From Actinomycetota bacterium (GTDB lineage: Bacteria; Actinomycetota; Actinomycetes; Actinomycetales; Microbacteriaceae): DNA of 59,675 nucleotides. The stretch covers positions 1-59,675 of the forward strand of contig JAIUOH010000019.1 of the NCBI GenBank assembly GCA_020161315.1, read 5' to 3'. Shown here piece by piece: positions 42,517 to 50,812 of the stretch (positions are counted from its first letter, which is position 1; every line of letters begins with the position of its first letter). The notes beneath the pieces were generated by a model. It searched no databases. It had not been told where the DNA came from and saw nothing but the letters and a program-made list of their open reading frames with translations. Position numbers and translations under genes: made by a program.

Positions 42517-42579
42517 CCCTGAGCTTGTCGAAGGGCGAGGGGGTCGGCCTGTTTTGTGCTCCCTTCGACAGGCTAAGCG
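42517..42579. repeat. GTCGAAGGG-family inverted repeat
   Basis: AGCTTGTCGAAGGG (42523-42536 region) and its near-complement CCCTTCGACAGGCT (42561-42574) flank a G-rich loop, between convergent genes. Same family as 32070-32165. Confidence 0.7.
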
Positions 42580-42594
42580 TGCGGGAAAACAGGC

Positions 42595-43287
42595 TCAGGG
42601 TGCGGGCAGTGGCTCGGTGATCGCAAACAGCAGCTCAGCGAGCTGGTGGCCGAGACCCTCATAGCTGCCAATTGTGGGGTTGCCCGACAGTGCTGCTGCC
42701 TTGATCTCGCGCTCGTAAACGCCGCTCAGCACGAAGGTCGCGTGCTCGGGTGGTAATACGAAGCGCCGATTCGCGGCACCAATAATGTGGGTGATCGCCT
42801 CGGCGATCTCGGCATAGAAGCGCTGCATGAAGTCTCGGTAGCCGCTCGCGATAGCCGGGTCTCGCATGGCGAGCAGCAAAAACTCGGTCTCGAGCACGAT
42901 CCAGGTGGTGGCATCGGTCTCTGGCATAAAGAACTCGACAATGTAGTTCGCAACCGTCGGGGGTTCGAGTGAGGGCCCGCGTTCGCGCAGCTCGGGCTCA
43001 AGCGTGGCCGCCTGCTCGTGAAGGTGCCTGGTGCGCCGCTCGAACTCGCGCTCAAGCAGGGTGAGAAAGAGCTGCTCTTTGCTCTCGAAGTTCGAATAAA
43101 ACGCGCCTCGGGTAAAGCCCGCGCGACTGCAGACGGCCTCGACCGAAGCGCCCTGCAGGCCGGCCTCTCTGAACACGTCTGCGGCGGCCTCGAGTAGGCG
43201 ATCTCGGGTCGCCTGACGCCTGATGCTCGGAGCAAGTGCGTGCGCGCTTGCGTCGCGAACGTTCAGTCGTTCATCAGCTACAGACAT
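42595..43287 (-). CDS. TetR/AcrR-family transcriptional repressor
   Basis: 230 residues with ATG 43287 preferred over the extended frame to 43365, which overlaps the operator. TetR N-terminal DNA-binding domain at about 22-70 (TRDRLLEAAADVFREAGLQG, then VCSRAGFTRGAFYSNFESKE as helix-turn-helix); the ligand domain is divergent. Divergent from the MMPL exporter operon with 68 bases between starts, containing an inverted repeat. It probably represses the exporter and itself until a substrate binds. Confidence 0.9.
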   Translation of the reverse strand: MSVADERLNVRDASAHALAPSIRRQATRDRLLEAAADVFREAGLQGASVEAVCSRAGFTRGAFYSNFESKEQLFLTLLEREFERRTRHLHEQAATLEPELRERGPSLEPPTVANYIVEFFMPETDATTWIVLETEFLLLAMRDPAIASGYRDFMQRFYAEIAEAITHIIGAANRRFVLPPEHATFVLSGVYEREIKAAALSGNPTIGSYEGLGHQLAELLFAITEPLPAP

Positions 43288-43290
43288 GTT

Positions 43291-43330
43291 CGATACATTA
43301 CTGTATTGAACTGGATACACAAATGTATCG
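43291..43330. promoter_or_regulatory. TetR operator candidate in the divergent promoter
   Basis: CGATACATT (43291-43299) and its exact complement AATGTATCG (43322-43330) bracket an AT-rich core with further GATACA/TGTATT half-sites. It lies between the TetR and MMPL starts. Confidence 0.6.
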
Positions 43331-43355
43331 AGAATTTCGCGCCGAAAGGTCACGC

Positions 43356-46187
43356 ATGTCGTCAATGCTCTACGCTCTCGGGCTCCGAGCGACCCGCGCC
43401 AAGGTGCTTGTGCTCGTCATCTGGTTGGCGATCCTCGCCCTGCTCGGCGCTGGCGCAGTGTTTCTGTCGAAGGGTGCCAACGCGCCCATCACGATTCCCG
43501 GCACCGAATCGCAGGCCGCGATCGATACTCTTGGCCGCACGTTTCCAGAGGTCAGCGGCACGAGCGGGCGCATCATCGTGGTTGCTCCCGAGGGCGCAGA
43601 TGTGCACGGTGACCCCTACAAGAGTGAAATCGAGCAGGTCGCAACCGGGCTCGAGAAGCTCGACAAGGTCACCGGCGTCTCGACCCCGTTCTCTGAGGTC
43701 GCCGCGAGCGAGATCAGCAAAGACGACCGCGCCGCGCTAATCACCATTCAAATGAAGGTGTCAACGGGCGACGTGCCTGCCGTCGTCACTGAGGGCGTGC
43801 AAGACGCAGTCACCCAGCTGACCGAGGCGCTGCCCGAGGGCACCCAGGTTTCGTATGGTGGCGATGCGTTCTCGACCGCGATACCCGGCTTCTCGGCCGC
43901 CGAATCGGTCGGCGTGATTATTGCGTTCTTCGTGTTGCTGCTGACGCTGGGGTCGCTCGCGGCCGCGGGCATGCCGCTGCTCATCGCCATGCTCGGCGTC
44001 GGCGTCTCGGTTGCTGGCATCTACTTCACGACCGCATTCATAGACATGACCTCGACCACGCCAATGCTCGCGCTGATGCTGGGGCTCGCGGTCGGCATCG
44101 ATTACACCCTCTTCATCGTGAGTCGCCACCAAGAGCAGCTGCGCGCGGGCGTCGAAATACGCGAGAGCATCGCCCGAGCCACCGCGACGAGCGGCTCGGC
44201 GGTGGTGTTTGCGGGTCTCACCGTGATCATCGCGTTGGTCGGTCTATCTGTTGCGGGCATTCCGTTCTTGACCTCGCTCGGTGTCGCGGCGGCGGCCGGC
44301 GTCGCGATCGCCGTGCTTATCGCGGTGACGTTGACCCCCGCAGTGCTTGCGATGGCGGGCATGAAGATTCTGTCCCGAAAGCAGCGGCGTCTGCTGCAGC
44401 AGGGCGAGGGATCGGTCACCTCGACAAGCTCGACGACCGGCTCGAAGGCAGACCGCTTCTTCGGCGGCTGGGTCAAGGCGGTCACTGCGAAGCCGCTCAT
44501 CACGGTTGTCACGGTGCTCGTTGCGCTGGGTATCGCCACAATTCCGGCGTTCGATCTGCGCCTCGCGCTGCCCGGAGCCGAAACGCTCGAGGCCGACAAC
44601 CCGGCTCGAGTGACCTACGAGCTCACGGGCAAGCACTTCGGCGAGGGCACAAACGGCCCGCTGCTGCTGACCGGATCGATCATCTCAAGCACCGACCCAC
44701 TCGGCCTCATGGACGATCTCGCAGACGAGATTCGTCAGATTCCGGGCGTTGCCGAGGTGCCGTTGGCCACACCCAACCAGGGTGCAGACACCGGCATTAT
44801 TCAGGTGGTGCCAGAGGAGGGGCCGCAGTCAGAGAGCACTGCCGCGCTCGTCGCCGAACTGCGCTCGCACCACGATGAGTGGCTCGACAAGTACGGCGTC
44901 AGCCTCGCGGTCACCGGCTTCACCGCGGTCGGCATCGACGTGTCGCAGCTGTTGCTCGAGGCGCTTGTGCCCTTCGGCGTGCTGGTGGTCGGCCTCTCGC
45001 TGATCCTGCTCGCCATGGTATTTCGTTCGGTCTGGGTGCCGATCAAGGCGACCCTCGGCTACGTGCTTTCGGTCGGCGCCGCATTCGGTGCGGTCGTCGC
45101 GGTGTTTCAGTGGGGGTGGCTCGCCGACGCGTTCAACGTGCACCACGCGGGTCCCGTGCTGAGCTTCATGCCGATCATCTTGATGGGGGTGCTCTTCGGT
45201 CTCGCCATGGACTACGAAGTCTTTCTCGTTTCGCGCATTCGCGAAGAGGTGGTGCACGGCTCAGACAGCAGCTCTGCTATTAGGCGCGGCTTCGTCGGCT
45301 CGGGCCGCGTGGTTACCGCCGCCGCCATCATTATGTTCGCGGTGTTTGCAGCCTTCGTGCCAGAGGGCGACCCCTCGATTAAGGTCATCGCGCTGGGCCT
45401 CGCCGTCGGTGTGTTCGTCGACGCGTTCATTGTGCGCATGACCCTCGTGCCAGCGGTGCTGCAGTTGCTCGGCGATCGCGCGTGGCGCATGCCGCGCTGG
45501 CTCGACAAGCTGCTGCCCGCGTTCGATGTTGAGGGTGAGGGTTTGGCGCGTGAACTCGCGCACGCTGCTTGGCCCGCCGACGCACCTGCGGCGACGGTCG
45601 CCAGCGCTGATCTCACGCTTCCCAGCCTGGGCAGGGTGCCTAGCTTGCGGGTTGCCGCGGGTGAGGCGCTCGTGCTCGACCCGGCAGATGCGCGCTCTAC
45701 CGCGCTTGCCGCGGTGCTCACCGGTCGAGGCGCAATAAAGGCAGGCACGCTGAAGGTTGCTGGCCTGCTGCTGCCCGAGCGTGCGGCCTCGCTGCGCACT
45801 CGCTCGGCCTGGGCGGTTCCGGCCGACCTCGAAGAGGCGCTCAGCGATCGGCCCGCGCTTGTGGTGCTCGATCTTCGCGGTGTCGGCGCAGACCTGCGAA
45901 GCCGCGAGCAGCTTGACTTCGCGAAGCGCGCGTTCGCTGCGCGAGCACTTCGCGCCGAGCAGGGCGAGGATCAGCCGCTCACCATCGTGCTGCTCGCATC
46001 CGCTGCGCTCGCCGCGGCGGTGTTGCCGATGGGCACCGCCCTTGTGAGCCCCTTCGACGCCTCCGACACCTCCCGCGAGGGCGACTCCCCCGTCATTCTG
46101 CGCGAGCGAAGCGAATCGCAGGATCCACCGTACGGATCCCACGCAGCAGCGGTACCTCAGAACAATGACCAGGAGGGCGCACTATGA
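43356..46187 (+). CDS. MMPL-family exporter with degenerate NBD-like C-terminal domain
   Basis: 943 residues; ATG 43356 is behind GAAAGG. Two MMPL halves with large extracytoplasmic loops and about twelve helices, with the duplicated GLAVGIDYTLFIVSRHQE and GLAMDYEVFLVSRIREE motifs, whose Asp/Tyr pairs carry protons. After the last helix, about residues 745-900 form an unusual cytoplasmic domain resembling an ABC ATPase without a Walker A loop: LDPADARSTALAAVLTGR where GxxGxGKST is expected, then a Walker B-like PALVVLDLRGVG. The final 30 residues come from an inserted palindromic repeat. Overlaps the YhgE gene by ATGA. Confidence 0.9.
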   Translation: MSSMLYALGLRATRAKVLVLVIWLAILALLGAGAVFLSKGANAPITIPGTESQAAIDTLGRTFPEVSGTSGRIIVVAPEGADVHGDPYKSEIEQVATGLEKLDKVTGVSTPFSEVAASEISKDDRAALITIQMKVSTGDVPAVVTEGVQDAVTQLTEALPEGTQVSYGGDAFSTAIPGFSAAESVGVIIAFFVLLLTLGSLAAAGMPLLIAMLGVGVSVAGIYFTTAFIDMTSTTPMLALMLGLAVGIDYTLFIVSRHQEQLRAGVEIRESIARATATSGSAVVFAGLTVIIALVGLSVAGIPFLTSLGVAAAAGVAIAVLIAVTLTPAVLAMAGMKILSRKQRRLLQQGEGSVTSTSSTTGSKADRFFGGWVKAVTAKPLITVVTVLVALGIATIPAFDLRLALPGAETLEADNPARVTYELTGKHFGEGTNGPLLLTGSIISSTDPLGLMDDLADEIRQIPGVAEVPLATPNQGADTGIIQVVPEEGPQSESTAALVAELRSHHDEWLDKYGVSLAVTGFTAVGIDVSQLLLEALVPFGVLVVGLSLILLAMVFRSVWVPIKATLGYVLSVGAAFGAVVAVFQWGWLADAFNVHHAGPVLSFMPIILMGVLFGLAMDYEVFLVSRIREEVVHGSDSSSAIRRGFVGSGRVVTAAAIIMFAVFAAFVPEGDPSIKVIALGLAVGVFVDAFIVRMTLVPAVLQLLGDRAWRMPRWLDKLLPAFDVEGEGLARELAHAAWPADAPAATVASADLTLPSLGRVPSLRVAAGEALVLDPADARSTALAAVLTGRGAIKAGTLKVAGLLLPERAASLRTRSAWAVPADLEEALSDRPALVVLDLRGVGADLRSREQLDFAKRAFAARALRAEQGEDQPLTIVLLASAALAAAVLPMGTALVSPFDASDTSREGDSPVILRERSESQDPPYGSHAAAVPQNNDQEGAL
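46091..46137. repeat. Palindromic repeat inside the MMPL coding end
   Basis: ATTCTGCG ... CGCAGGAT inverted repeat encoding VILRERSESQDP in the C-terminal tail of the exporter. This sequence type is normally intergenic in bacterial genomes; here it has become coding sequence. Confidence 0.6.
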
Positions 46188-48109
46188 GCGCGCAAATGAA
46201 CCGGCTGCGCGGTGGCCGCGCCGTGAACTGGCGCACGATTCTCGGCCTGCTACTGGTGCCGCTGACCGCGGCCGGCGTCTTACTGTGGGGTCTCTGGAAC
46301 CCGACCGAGCGTCTCGACACCGTAACCGCCGCCGTGGTGAACCTCGACGAACCCGTAAAACTTGACGGCCAGCTCGTGCCGCTCGGGCGCGTGCTCGCCG
46401 CAGAGCTGATTGACGGCGACGCTGAAACAAACTTCACCTGGCAACTCACCGACGAGAAAGACGCGGCAGCTGGCCTGCGCGATGGCCGATATGCGACCGT
46501 CGTCACGATTCCGAAGAGCTTCTCGGCGGCTGCCACCTCGTCTTCGAAAGCGGCGGCGGGTGATGTGTCGAAGGCGCAGACCGCCACTATTGACATTCAG
46601 ACCAGCGAGCGTGGGCGCCTGCTCGACGCGGCGCTCTCGGGCATTGTGACGTCTACCGCGACGAGCGTGCTGAATGAACAGCTTGGCTCGCAGTTTGTCG
46701 GTGGAATCTTTGTCGGCATGACCGAGATTGGCAAGGGTGTTGGCCAGGCTGCCGACGGTGCCGTGCAGCTTGCGAACGGTGGCCAAGCGCTCGCCACGGG
46801 TGCGGACCAGCTCGCGAGCGGCGCGACCGAGCTTGCGAACGGCACGCAGCAGCTTGCCGTGGGCACGCGGGAGTTATCGAACGGTGCCGCTGGAATTGCT
46901 TCTGGCGTTGCTGGGCTCGCGAGCGGAGCTCACCTGATTGTGAATGGCGATGGGACCCCTCAGAACCCCGGGCTTGCCGCAGTATCTGGCCAGCTCGCGC
47001 AGTACACCGCCGGCGTGAGTGGCGCGATTGGCCAGTTGCAGACTGGCCTCGCTGGCGCGGTCGATTCTCTGGTGCAGCTGCGCGACGCAATTGATGCTGG
47101 GCTTATCCCTGTTGACGATCCAGCGCAGGCAGTGGAGCAGTTGGATCAGCTCATTGACAGTTTGCAAGACCCGGCGGCCGCAGCTCAGCTTGAGTCTTTG
47201 AAGGCGGCGGGCCCCCTCCTCTCGAGCGCCGTGCAGGGCTACACAGGTGGCGTGAACGATCTTGCTGGTGGTGCGGACAAGCTTGCGGCTGGTGCCTCGC
47301 AGTTTGCCGGAGGCGCGGCCGCGCTCGCCGAGGGTACGCCGAGCCTCGCTGCCGGCACCTCGCAGCTTGCTGGTGGTATTACCGAGCTCGCGAGCGGCGC
47401 GCACCAGGCCGCAGACGGCACCGCGTCACTTGCCGAGGGCTTGAACGAGGCCGCAGACGGCATTCCGAGTTTCACGAAGGGCGAGCGGGATCGCCTGGGC
47501 GAGATTGCAACCCGACCCGTTGAGGCAAAGGGCGCGAGCGACGAACTCTTTAACGCCTCGGGCGTGCCGCTCTTCGCGGGCATCGCCCTGTGGGCGGGCG
47601 CGTTCGCCTCGTTCCTCGTGCTCGCGCCGCTGTGGCGCCGCACCCGCGAGGCCGCCCGCGGCGTCGGCTATGTGACGCTGCGCAGCGCGCTGCCGGCGGT
47701 CGGTCTCGGCGCGCTGCAGGGCGGCATCGTCGGCGCAATTCTGCCTGTGCTGCTCGGCTACAGCTTCACGCAGGGCCTCGGCTTCTTCGGTCTCGCGTTG
47801 CTCGCCGGTGTGGCGTTCTCGCTCGTGAACCAGGGCCTCTCGGCGTTCTTTGGTGGCCTCGGGCGCTTCGTGTCGTTCGCGTTGCTTGTGGTGGCGTTTG
47901 CGATCGGCGTGATCTCGACGGCTCCGCCACTCTTGCAGAAGATCGGCGACGGCAGCCCGATCGGCGCGCTCTTTGAAGGCTTCCAGGCTGTCGCCATGGG
48001 CGCTGCCGGAGCCGGTGGTGCGGCGTTTGCCCTCGTGATGTGGGGCCTCGGCGGCATCGCGCTCACCGGGTTCGCGGTGGCCCGCGACCGCAAGCGCTCG
48101 CTCGCGTAG
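46184..48109 (+). CDS. YhgE/Pip-family membrane protein
   Basis: 641 residues. One N-terminal helix (about 15-38), a first extracytoplasmic part beginning AAVVNLDEPVKLDGQ, and a long region (about 185-425) of alanine/glycine-rich repeats of the form LANGxxxLAxGAxxLAxG, predicted to form rod-like helices; then about five C-terminal helices (about 460-635). This is the YhgE/Pip layout found beside MMPL and ABC-2 exporters, in phage receptor Pip and type VII secretion accessory EsaA. It probably forms the extracellular extension of the MMPL exporter encoded just upstream with ATGA overlap. Confidence 0.88.
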   Translation: MSAQMNRLRGGRAVNWRTILGLLLVPLTAAGVLLWGLWNPTERLDTVTAAVVNLDEPVKLDGQLVPLGRVLAAELIDGDAETNFTWQLTDEKDAAAGLRDGRYATVVTIPKSFSAAATSSSKAAAGDVSKAQTATIDIQTSERGRLLDAALSGIVTSTATSVLNEQLGSQFVGGIFVGMTEIGKGVGQAADGAVQLANGGQALATGADQLASGATELANGTQQLAVGTRELSNGAAGIASGVAGLASGAHLIVNGDGTPQNPGLAAVSGQLAQYTAGVSGAIGQLQTGLAGAVDSLVQLRDAIDAGLIPVDDPAQAVEQLDQLIDSLQDPAAAAQLESLKAAGPLLSSAVQGYTGGVNDLAGGADKLAAGASQFAGGAAALAEGTPSLAAGTSQLAGGITELASGAHQAADGTASLAEGLNEAADGIPSFTKGERDRLGEIATRPVEAKGASDELFNASGVPLFAGIALWAGAFASFLVLAPLWRRTREAARGVGYVTLRSALPAVGLGALQGGIVGAILPVLLGYSFTQGLGFFGLALLAGVAFSLVNQGLSAFFGGLGRFVSFALLVVAFAIGVISTAPPLLQKIGDGSPIGALFEGFQAVAMGAAGAGGAAFALVMWGLGGIALTGFAVARDRKRSLA

Positions 48110-48146
48110 GCGATCCCCGCCCCGCACTGCCCCGCCCGCAATCCCT

Positions 48147-48224
48147 CAAACTCGGTGCCGTTTACCGAACTCGGTGCCATTCTGGGCAAAAATGGGCCGA
48201 GTTCGGTAAACGGCACCGAGTTTG
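48147..48224. repeat. Long palindromic element, copy 1
   Basis: Perfect 28-base arms (48147-48174 and 48197-48224), beginning CAAACTCGGTGCCGTTTACC and ending with its complement, with a 22-base centre that is itself partly paired. It recurs in reverse orientation at 49473-49552. No T-run. Confidence 0.9.
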
Positions 48225-48353
48225 GTGGTGGTGGCGATGGGGGCGGGGTGGAATCATGGTGGAACCGTGGCGAGGTGGTGAAGCGCTGGTGAACAGTGGG
48301 GGCGAAACCCGCAGTGCGTGGGGGATCGCGCACCCCCTGGTGCTAGCTTGGTG

Positions 48354-48480
48354 AGCGATAGCGCCTAGGGTTCCGGGGCGCGGCCATCACGCTAGTGGGC
48401 CGCACTCGACTGGTCCGAGCGGCGCCACGGCAGACCACACGATCGGCCGTCATCTGACAGGACAAAAGCCCGGAGGAGCC
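48354..48480 (+). promoter_or_regulatory. ykkC-class / guanidine-I riboswitch
   Basis: Leader RNA with the conserved ykkC core in order: CTAGGGTTCCG (48365-48375), CTGGTCCGAGCG (48410-48421), an ACGG element and AGGACAAAAGCCCGGAGGA (48459-48477), with a GCGGCC/GGCCGC stem between the first two. These match the guanidine-I riboswitch consensus closely. It ends about 40 bases before the EamA transporter ATG. The short spacing and AAGG ribosome site suggest translational or read-through control. Subtypes of the ykkC class that bind ppGpp, PRPP or nucleotides share this core, so the ligand needs testing. Confidence 0.88.
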
Positions 48481-48519
48481 GCGCTCGCCACCCCAAAAAC
48501 AGGCGGGCAGAAGGTCTCC

Positions 48520-49458
48520 ATGTCGCTCGAAGCCCTCATTCTGGTCATCATTGCCGCGTTTGCGCACGCCGCCTGGAACATCATTGCGCACGGCTCGAGC
48601 CGCAGTGGCCCGCCGTTTCTGGTCTGGGGCGCGATCGCGAGCACGCTCATCTGGCTGCCCGTAGTGCCGCTCACCGGAGGCCTCGGCCCGGGCGGCTGGC
48701 GTGGAGTGCTCTTGGGGGCTGGAGTTTCGGCAGTGTTGCATGTCGGATACATGGTGCTGCTGCAGCGCGGCTACGCGCTCGGCGACCTCTCGACGGTCTA
48801 CGCGACCGCGCGCGGCACAGGCCCCATTCTCACCGTGATCATCGCGATTGTGTTGCTCGGTGAGCGGCCTTCACCGCTCGCGCTCGTTGGCGTCGCGGTG
48901 GTGATCGCGGGTGTTGTAGCGATGGGGGTGATCGGGCGACGCTACGGCGCAGGCCCGACGGCGATGTCGCAGCCCGCAGGCGGTAAATCGAAAGCGCCGG
49001 GGGCCGATCCCACGCAACATATCAAACGCAAGCGGCGCATCGACCCCGCGATTCTGTTCGGGCTCGCAACCGGGGTCTCGATCGCGATCTATACGATCTG
49101 GGATACGCACGCGCTGCGCGAGTGGCAGGTGTCGCCCGTGGCGCTCATGGTGGGGTGCGGGCTGTTTGAGGTGCCGATGCTCGCCGTACTCGCGTGGCGC
49201 CGCCGCGACGAACTGCTGCCGACCCTGCGCGAGCAGTGGGGGCGTCTGCTGATCTTTGGTGTGCTCTCGCCGCTGTCATACATTTTGGTGCTCGTGGCTG
49301 TCACGATCGCGCCGGTGTCGCTCGTGGCCCCCGTGCGTGAGATGAGCGTGGTGCTGGTCAGCCTGTTTGGGGCGTTTGCGCTTGGCGAGCAGCGGCCGGT
49401 GCAGCGCGTGATTGCGTCGATTGCTGTTGTGGGTGGGGTTGTGCTGCTGAGCGTGTGA
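48520..49458 (+). CDS. EamA/DMT-family transporter under ykkC riboswitch control
   Basis: 312 residues with ten predicted helices in two EamA repeats (about 5-140 and 175-310). The first repeat has FAHAAWNIIAHGSSRSG near the N terminus and LGERPSPLALVGVAVVIAGV; the second has SIAIYTIWDTHALREW and LGEQRPVQRVIASIAVVGGV. A basic cytoplasmic linker joins the halves. The riboswitch upstream suggests it exports guanidinium or a related nitrogenous compound; DMT-superfamily SMR proteins (Gdx) perform this role elsewhere. It is not cotranscribed with the phosphonate genes. Confidence 0.88.
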   Translation: MSLEALILVIIAAFAHAAWNIIAHGSSRSGPPFLVWGAIASTLIWLPVVPLTGGLGPGGWRGVLLGAGVSAVLHVGYMVLLQRGYALGDLSTVYATARGTGPILTVIIAIVLLGERPSPLALVGVAVVIAGVVAMGVIGRRYGAGPTAMSQPAGGKSKAPGADPTQHIKRKRRIDPAILFGLATGVSIAIYTIWDTHALREWQVSPVALMVGCGLFEVPMLAVLAWRRRDELLPTLREQWGRLLIFGVLSPLSYILVLVAVTIAPVSLVAPVREMSVVLVSLFGAFALGEQRPVQRVIASIAVVGGVVLLSV

Positions 49459-49472
49459 GCGCGTCAGCTTCG

Positions 49473-49552
49473 CCGAACTCGGCCCCGTTTACCGAACTCG
49501 GCCCAATTTTGCCCAGAATGGCACCGAGTTCGGTAAACGCCACCGAGTTTGG
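49473..49552. repeat. Long palindromic element, copy 2 (inverted relative to copy 1)
   Basis: Arms at 49473-49501 and 49524-49552 match at about 25 of 29 positions. Its centre GGCCCAATTTTGCCCAGAAT is the reverse complement of the centre of copy 1 with one base difference, so the two elements flank the riboswitch-transporter unit in opposite orientations. Confidence 0.88.
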
Positions 49553-49739
49553 CGCGGGCGCGGGCGCGGGGGCGGGGGAGGGGGCGAGGCAGACTTCCCT
49601 GGCAACCGGCCAACTCTCGTACACCTGGGCAAAGCTTCGGTGAACGGGCGGGGAACAGTCGAGAAAATCAGCCGTTTCGCCCCAAACCGGGTGCGAAGGT
49701 TAGTGCGGTTCGATTTCACATACACCTCGAAAGGTCATT

Positions 49740-50669
49740 ATGAACCTCCGTAAGTTCGTCACCGTCGGAGCCCTCGCGGCTACGGCACTGCTCGGTCTCT
49801 CAGCCTGCTCGGGCGCTGCAAATGCAACCCCCTCCGCAGAAACCGGAGCAGCTGACGCCACCGGCTTCGCCGTGAACGCTGACACCCTCGTCTTTGGCGT
49901 GGTGCCAGACTCGGTCGACACCGAGACCAACTACCAGCCGCTGATGGACTACATCGCGCAGGAGACCGGCAAGACCGTCGAGTACCACGAGTCGACCGAC
50001 TACGCGGCGCTCATCGAGGCATCAATCGCGGGCAAGGTCGACATCGCCTCGTTCTCGGGCTTCACCTACATCACCGCCACCAACAACGGCGCAAACCTGA
50101 TTCCGATCTCGTCGATCGTCACCGAAGAGGGCCAGGAGCCCGGCTACTACTCGCAGGCCATCGTGCCCTCGTCGAGCTCGATCAAGTCGCTCGACGAGTT
50201 CAAGAGCAAGAAGGTTTGCTTCGTCGACCCGTCGTCGACCTCGGGCTACCTCTTCCCGAGCTACAACCTGCTCGAGCTCGGCATCAACCCCGAGACCGAC
50301 GTCACCCCGGTATTCGCGGGCAAGCACGACGTGAGCGTGGCAAAGGTTGGCGAGGGCGTTGAGTGCGAGGCTGGCTTCGCAGAAGACAGCGAGGTCGAGA
50401 AGTCGGACAAGGTCAAGGTCATCGACCAGGTCATGGTTCCGGGTGCTCCCATTGTGATGTCGGGCACCCTGCCCGCTGACCTGCAGAAGCAGCTCACCGA
50501 CCTCCTGCACCAGGTTGATATCAACCAGATCATCGACAGCGGTGTGAAGAGCGCAGACAGCGACGCTTTCCGCTCGATCTTCTTCGCAACCGAGCCCGTT
50601 GATGACGCCTACTACGACGTCATTCGCGACATCTGCAAGAAGACCAACGCGACTCAGTGCCAGGCGTAA
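49740..50669 (+). CDS. phnD: Phosphonate/phosphite ABC transporter substrate-binding lipoprotein (PhnD-like)
   Basis: 309 residues. Lipoprotein signal ends LLGLSACSG (Cys about 22). PhnD features: TLVFGVVPDSVDTETNYQPL, EYHESTDYAALIEASIAGKV, a Ser/Thr-rich phosphonate-binding loop VDPSSTSGYLFPSY and VMVPGAPIVMSGTLP. It captures the phosphonate outside the membrane. First gene of the phosphonate cluster, 281 bases after the EamA stop, separated from phnC by 143 bases with a hairpin. Confidence 0.92.
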   Translation: MNLRKFVTVGALAATALLGLSACSGAANATPSAETGAADATGFAVNADTLVFGVVPDSVDTETNYQPLMDYIAQETGKTVEYHESTDYAALIEASIAGKVDIASFSGFTYITATNNGANLIPISSIVTEEGQEPGYYSQAIVPSSSSIKSLDEFKSKKVCFVDPSSTSGYLFPSYNLLELGINPETDVTPVFAGKHDVSVAKVGEGVECEAGFAEDSEVEKSDKVKVIDQVMVPGAPIVMSGTLPADLQKQLTDLLHQVDINQIIDSGVKSADSDAFRSIFFATEPVDDAYYDVIRDICKKTNATQCQA

Positions 50670-50699
50670 GCCCCGCACCGTAACGCAAGTTTCGACCGT

Positions 50700-50756
50700 G
50701 GCCGGTCTGCGTTCTTGGGGCGAGGATCACCCGCTCCCCGAGCACTCAGACCGGCC
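50700..50756 (+). other. phnD-phnC intergenic stem-loop
   Basis: GGCCGGTCTG (50700-50709) pairs with CAGACCGGCC (50747-50756) around a loop containing a nested GGGGCG/CGCTCCCC pairing. No T-run. Such structures can stabilise the upstream mRNA so that binding protein exceeds transporter. Confidence 0.5.
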
Positions 50757-50812
50757 CGGTTTGCACACCCACAAGCACATCACCCGCCCGAACTCCGAAG
50801 AGGCCCCGCACC

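Noticed and set aside
43296-43312. TTACTGTATTGAACT as a further GntR operator
   Set aside because: Only the left half matches ACTGT; it is part of the TetR inverted repeat region and lacks the ACAGT arm.
50022-50678. 218-codon minus-strand frame opposite phnD
   Set aside because: Shadow of a strongly biased gene; no independent evidence.
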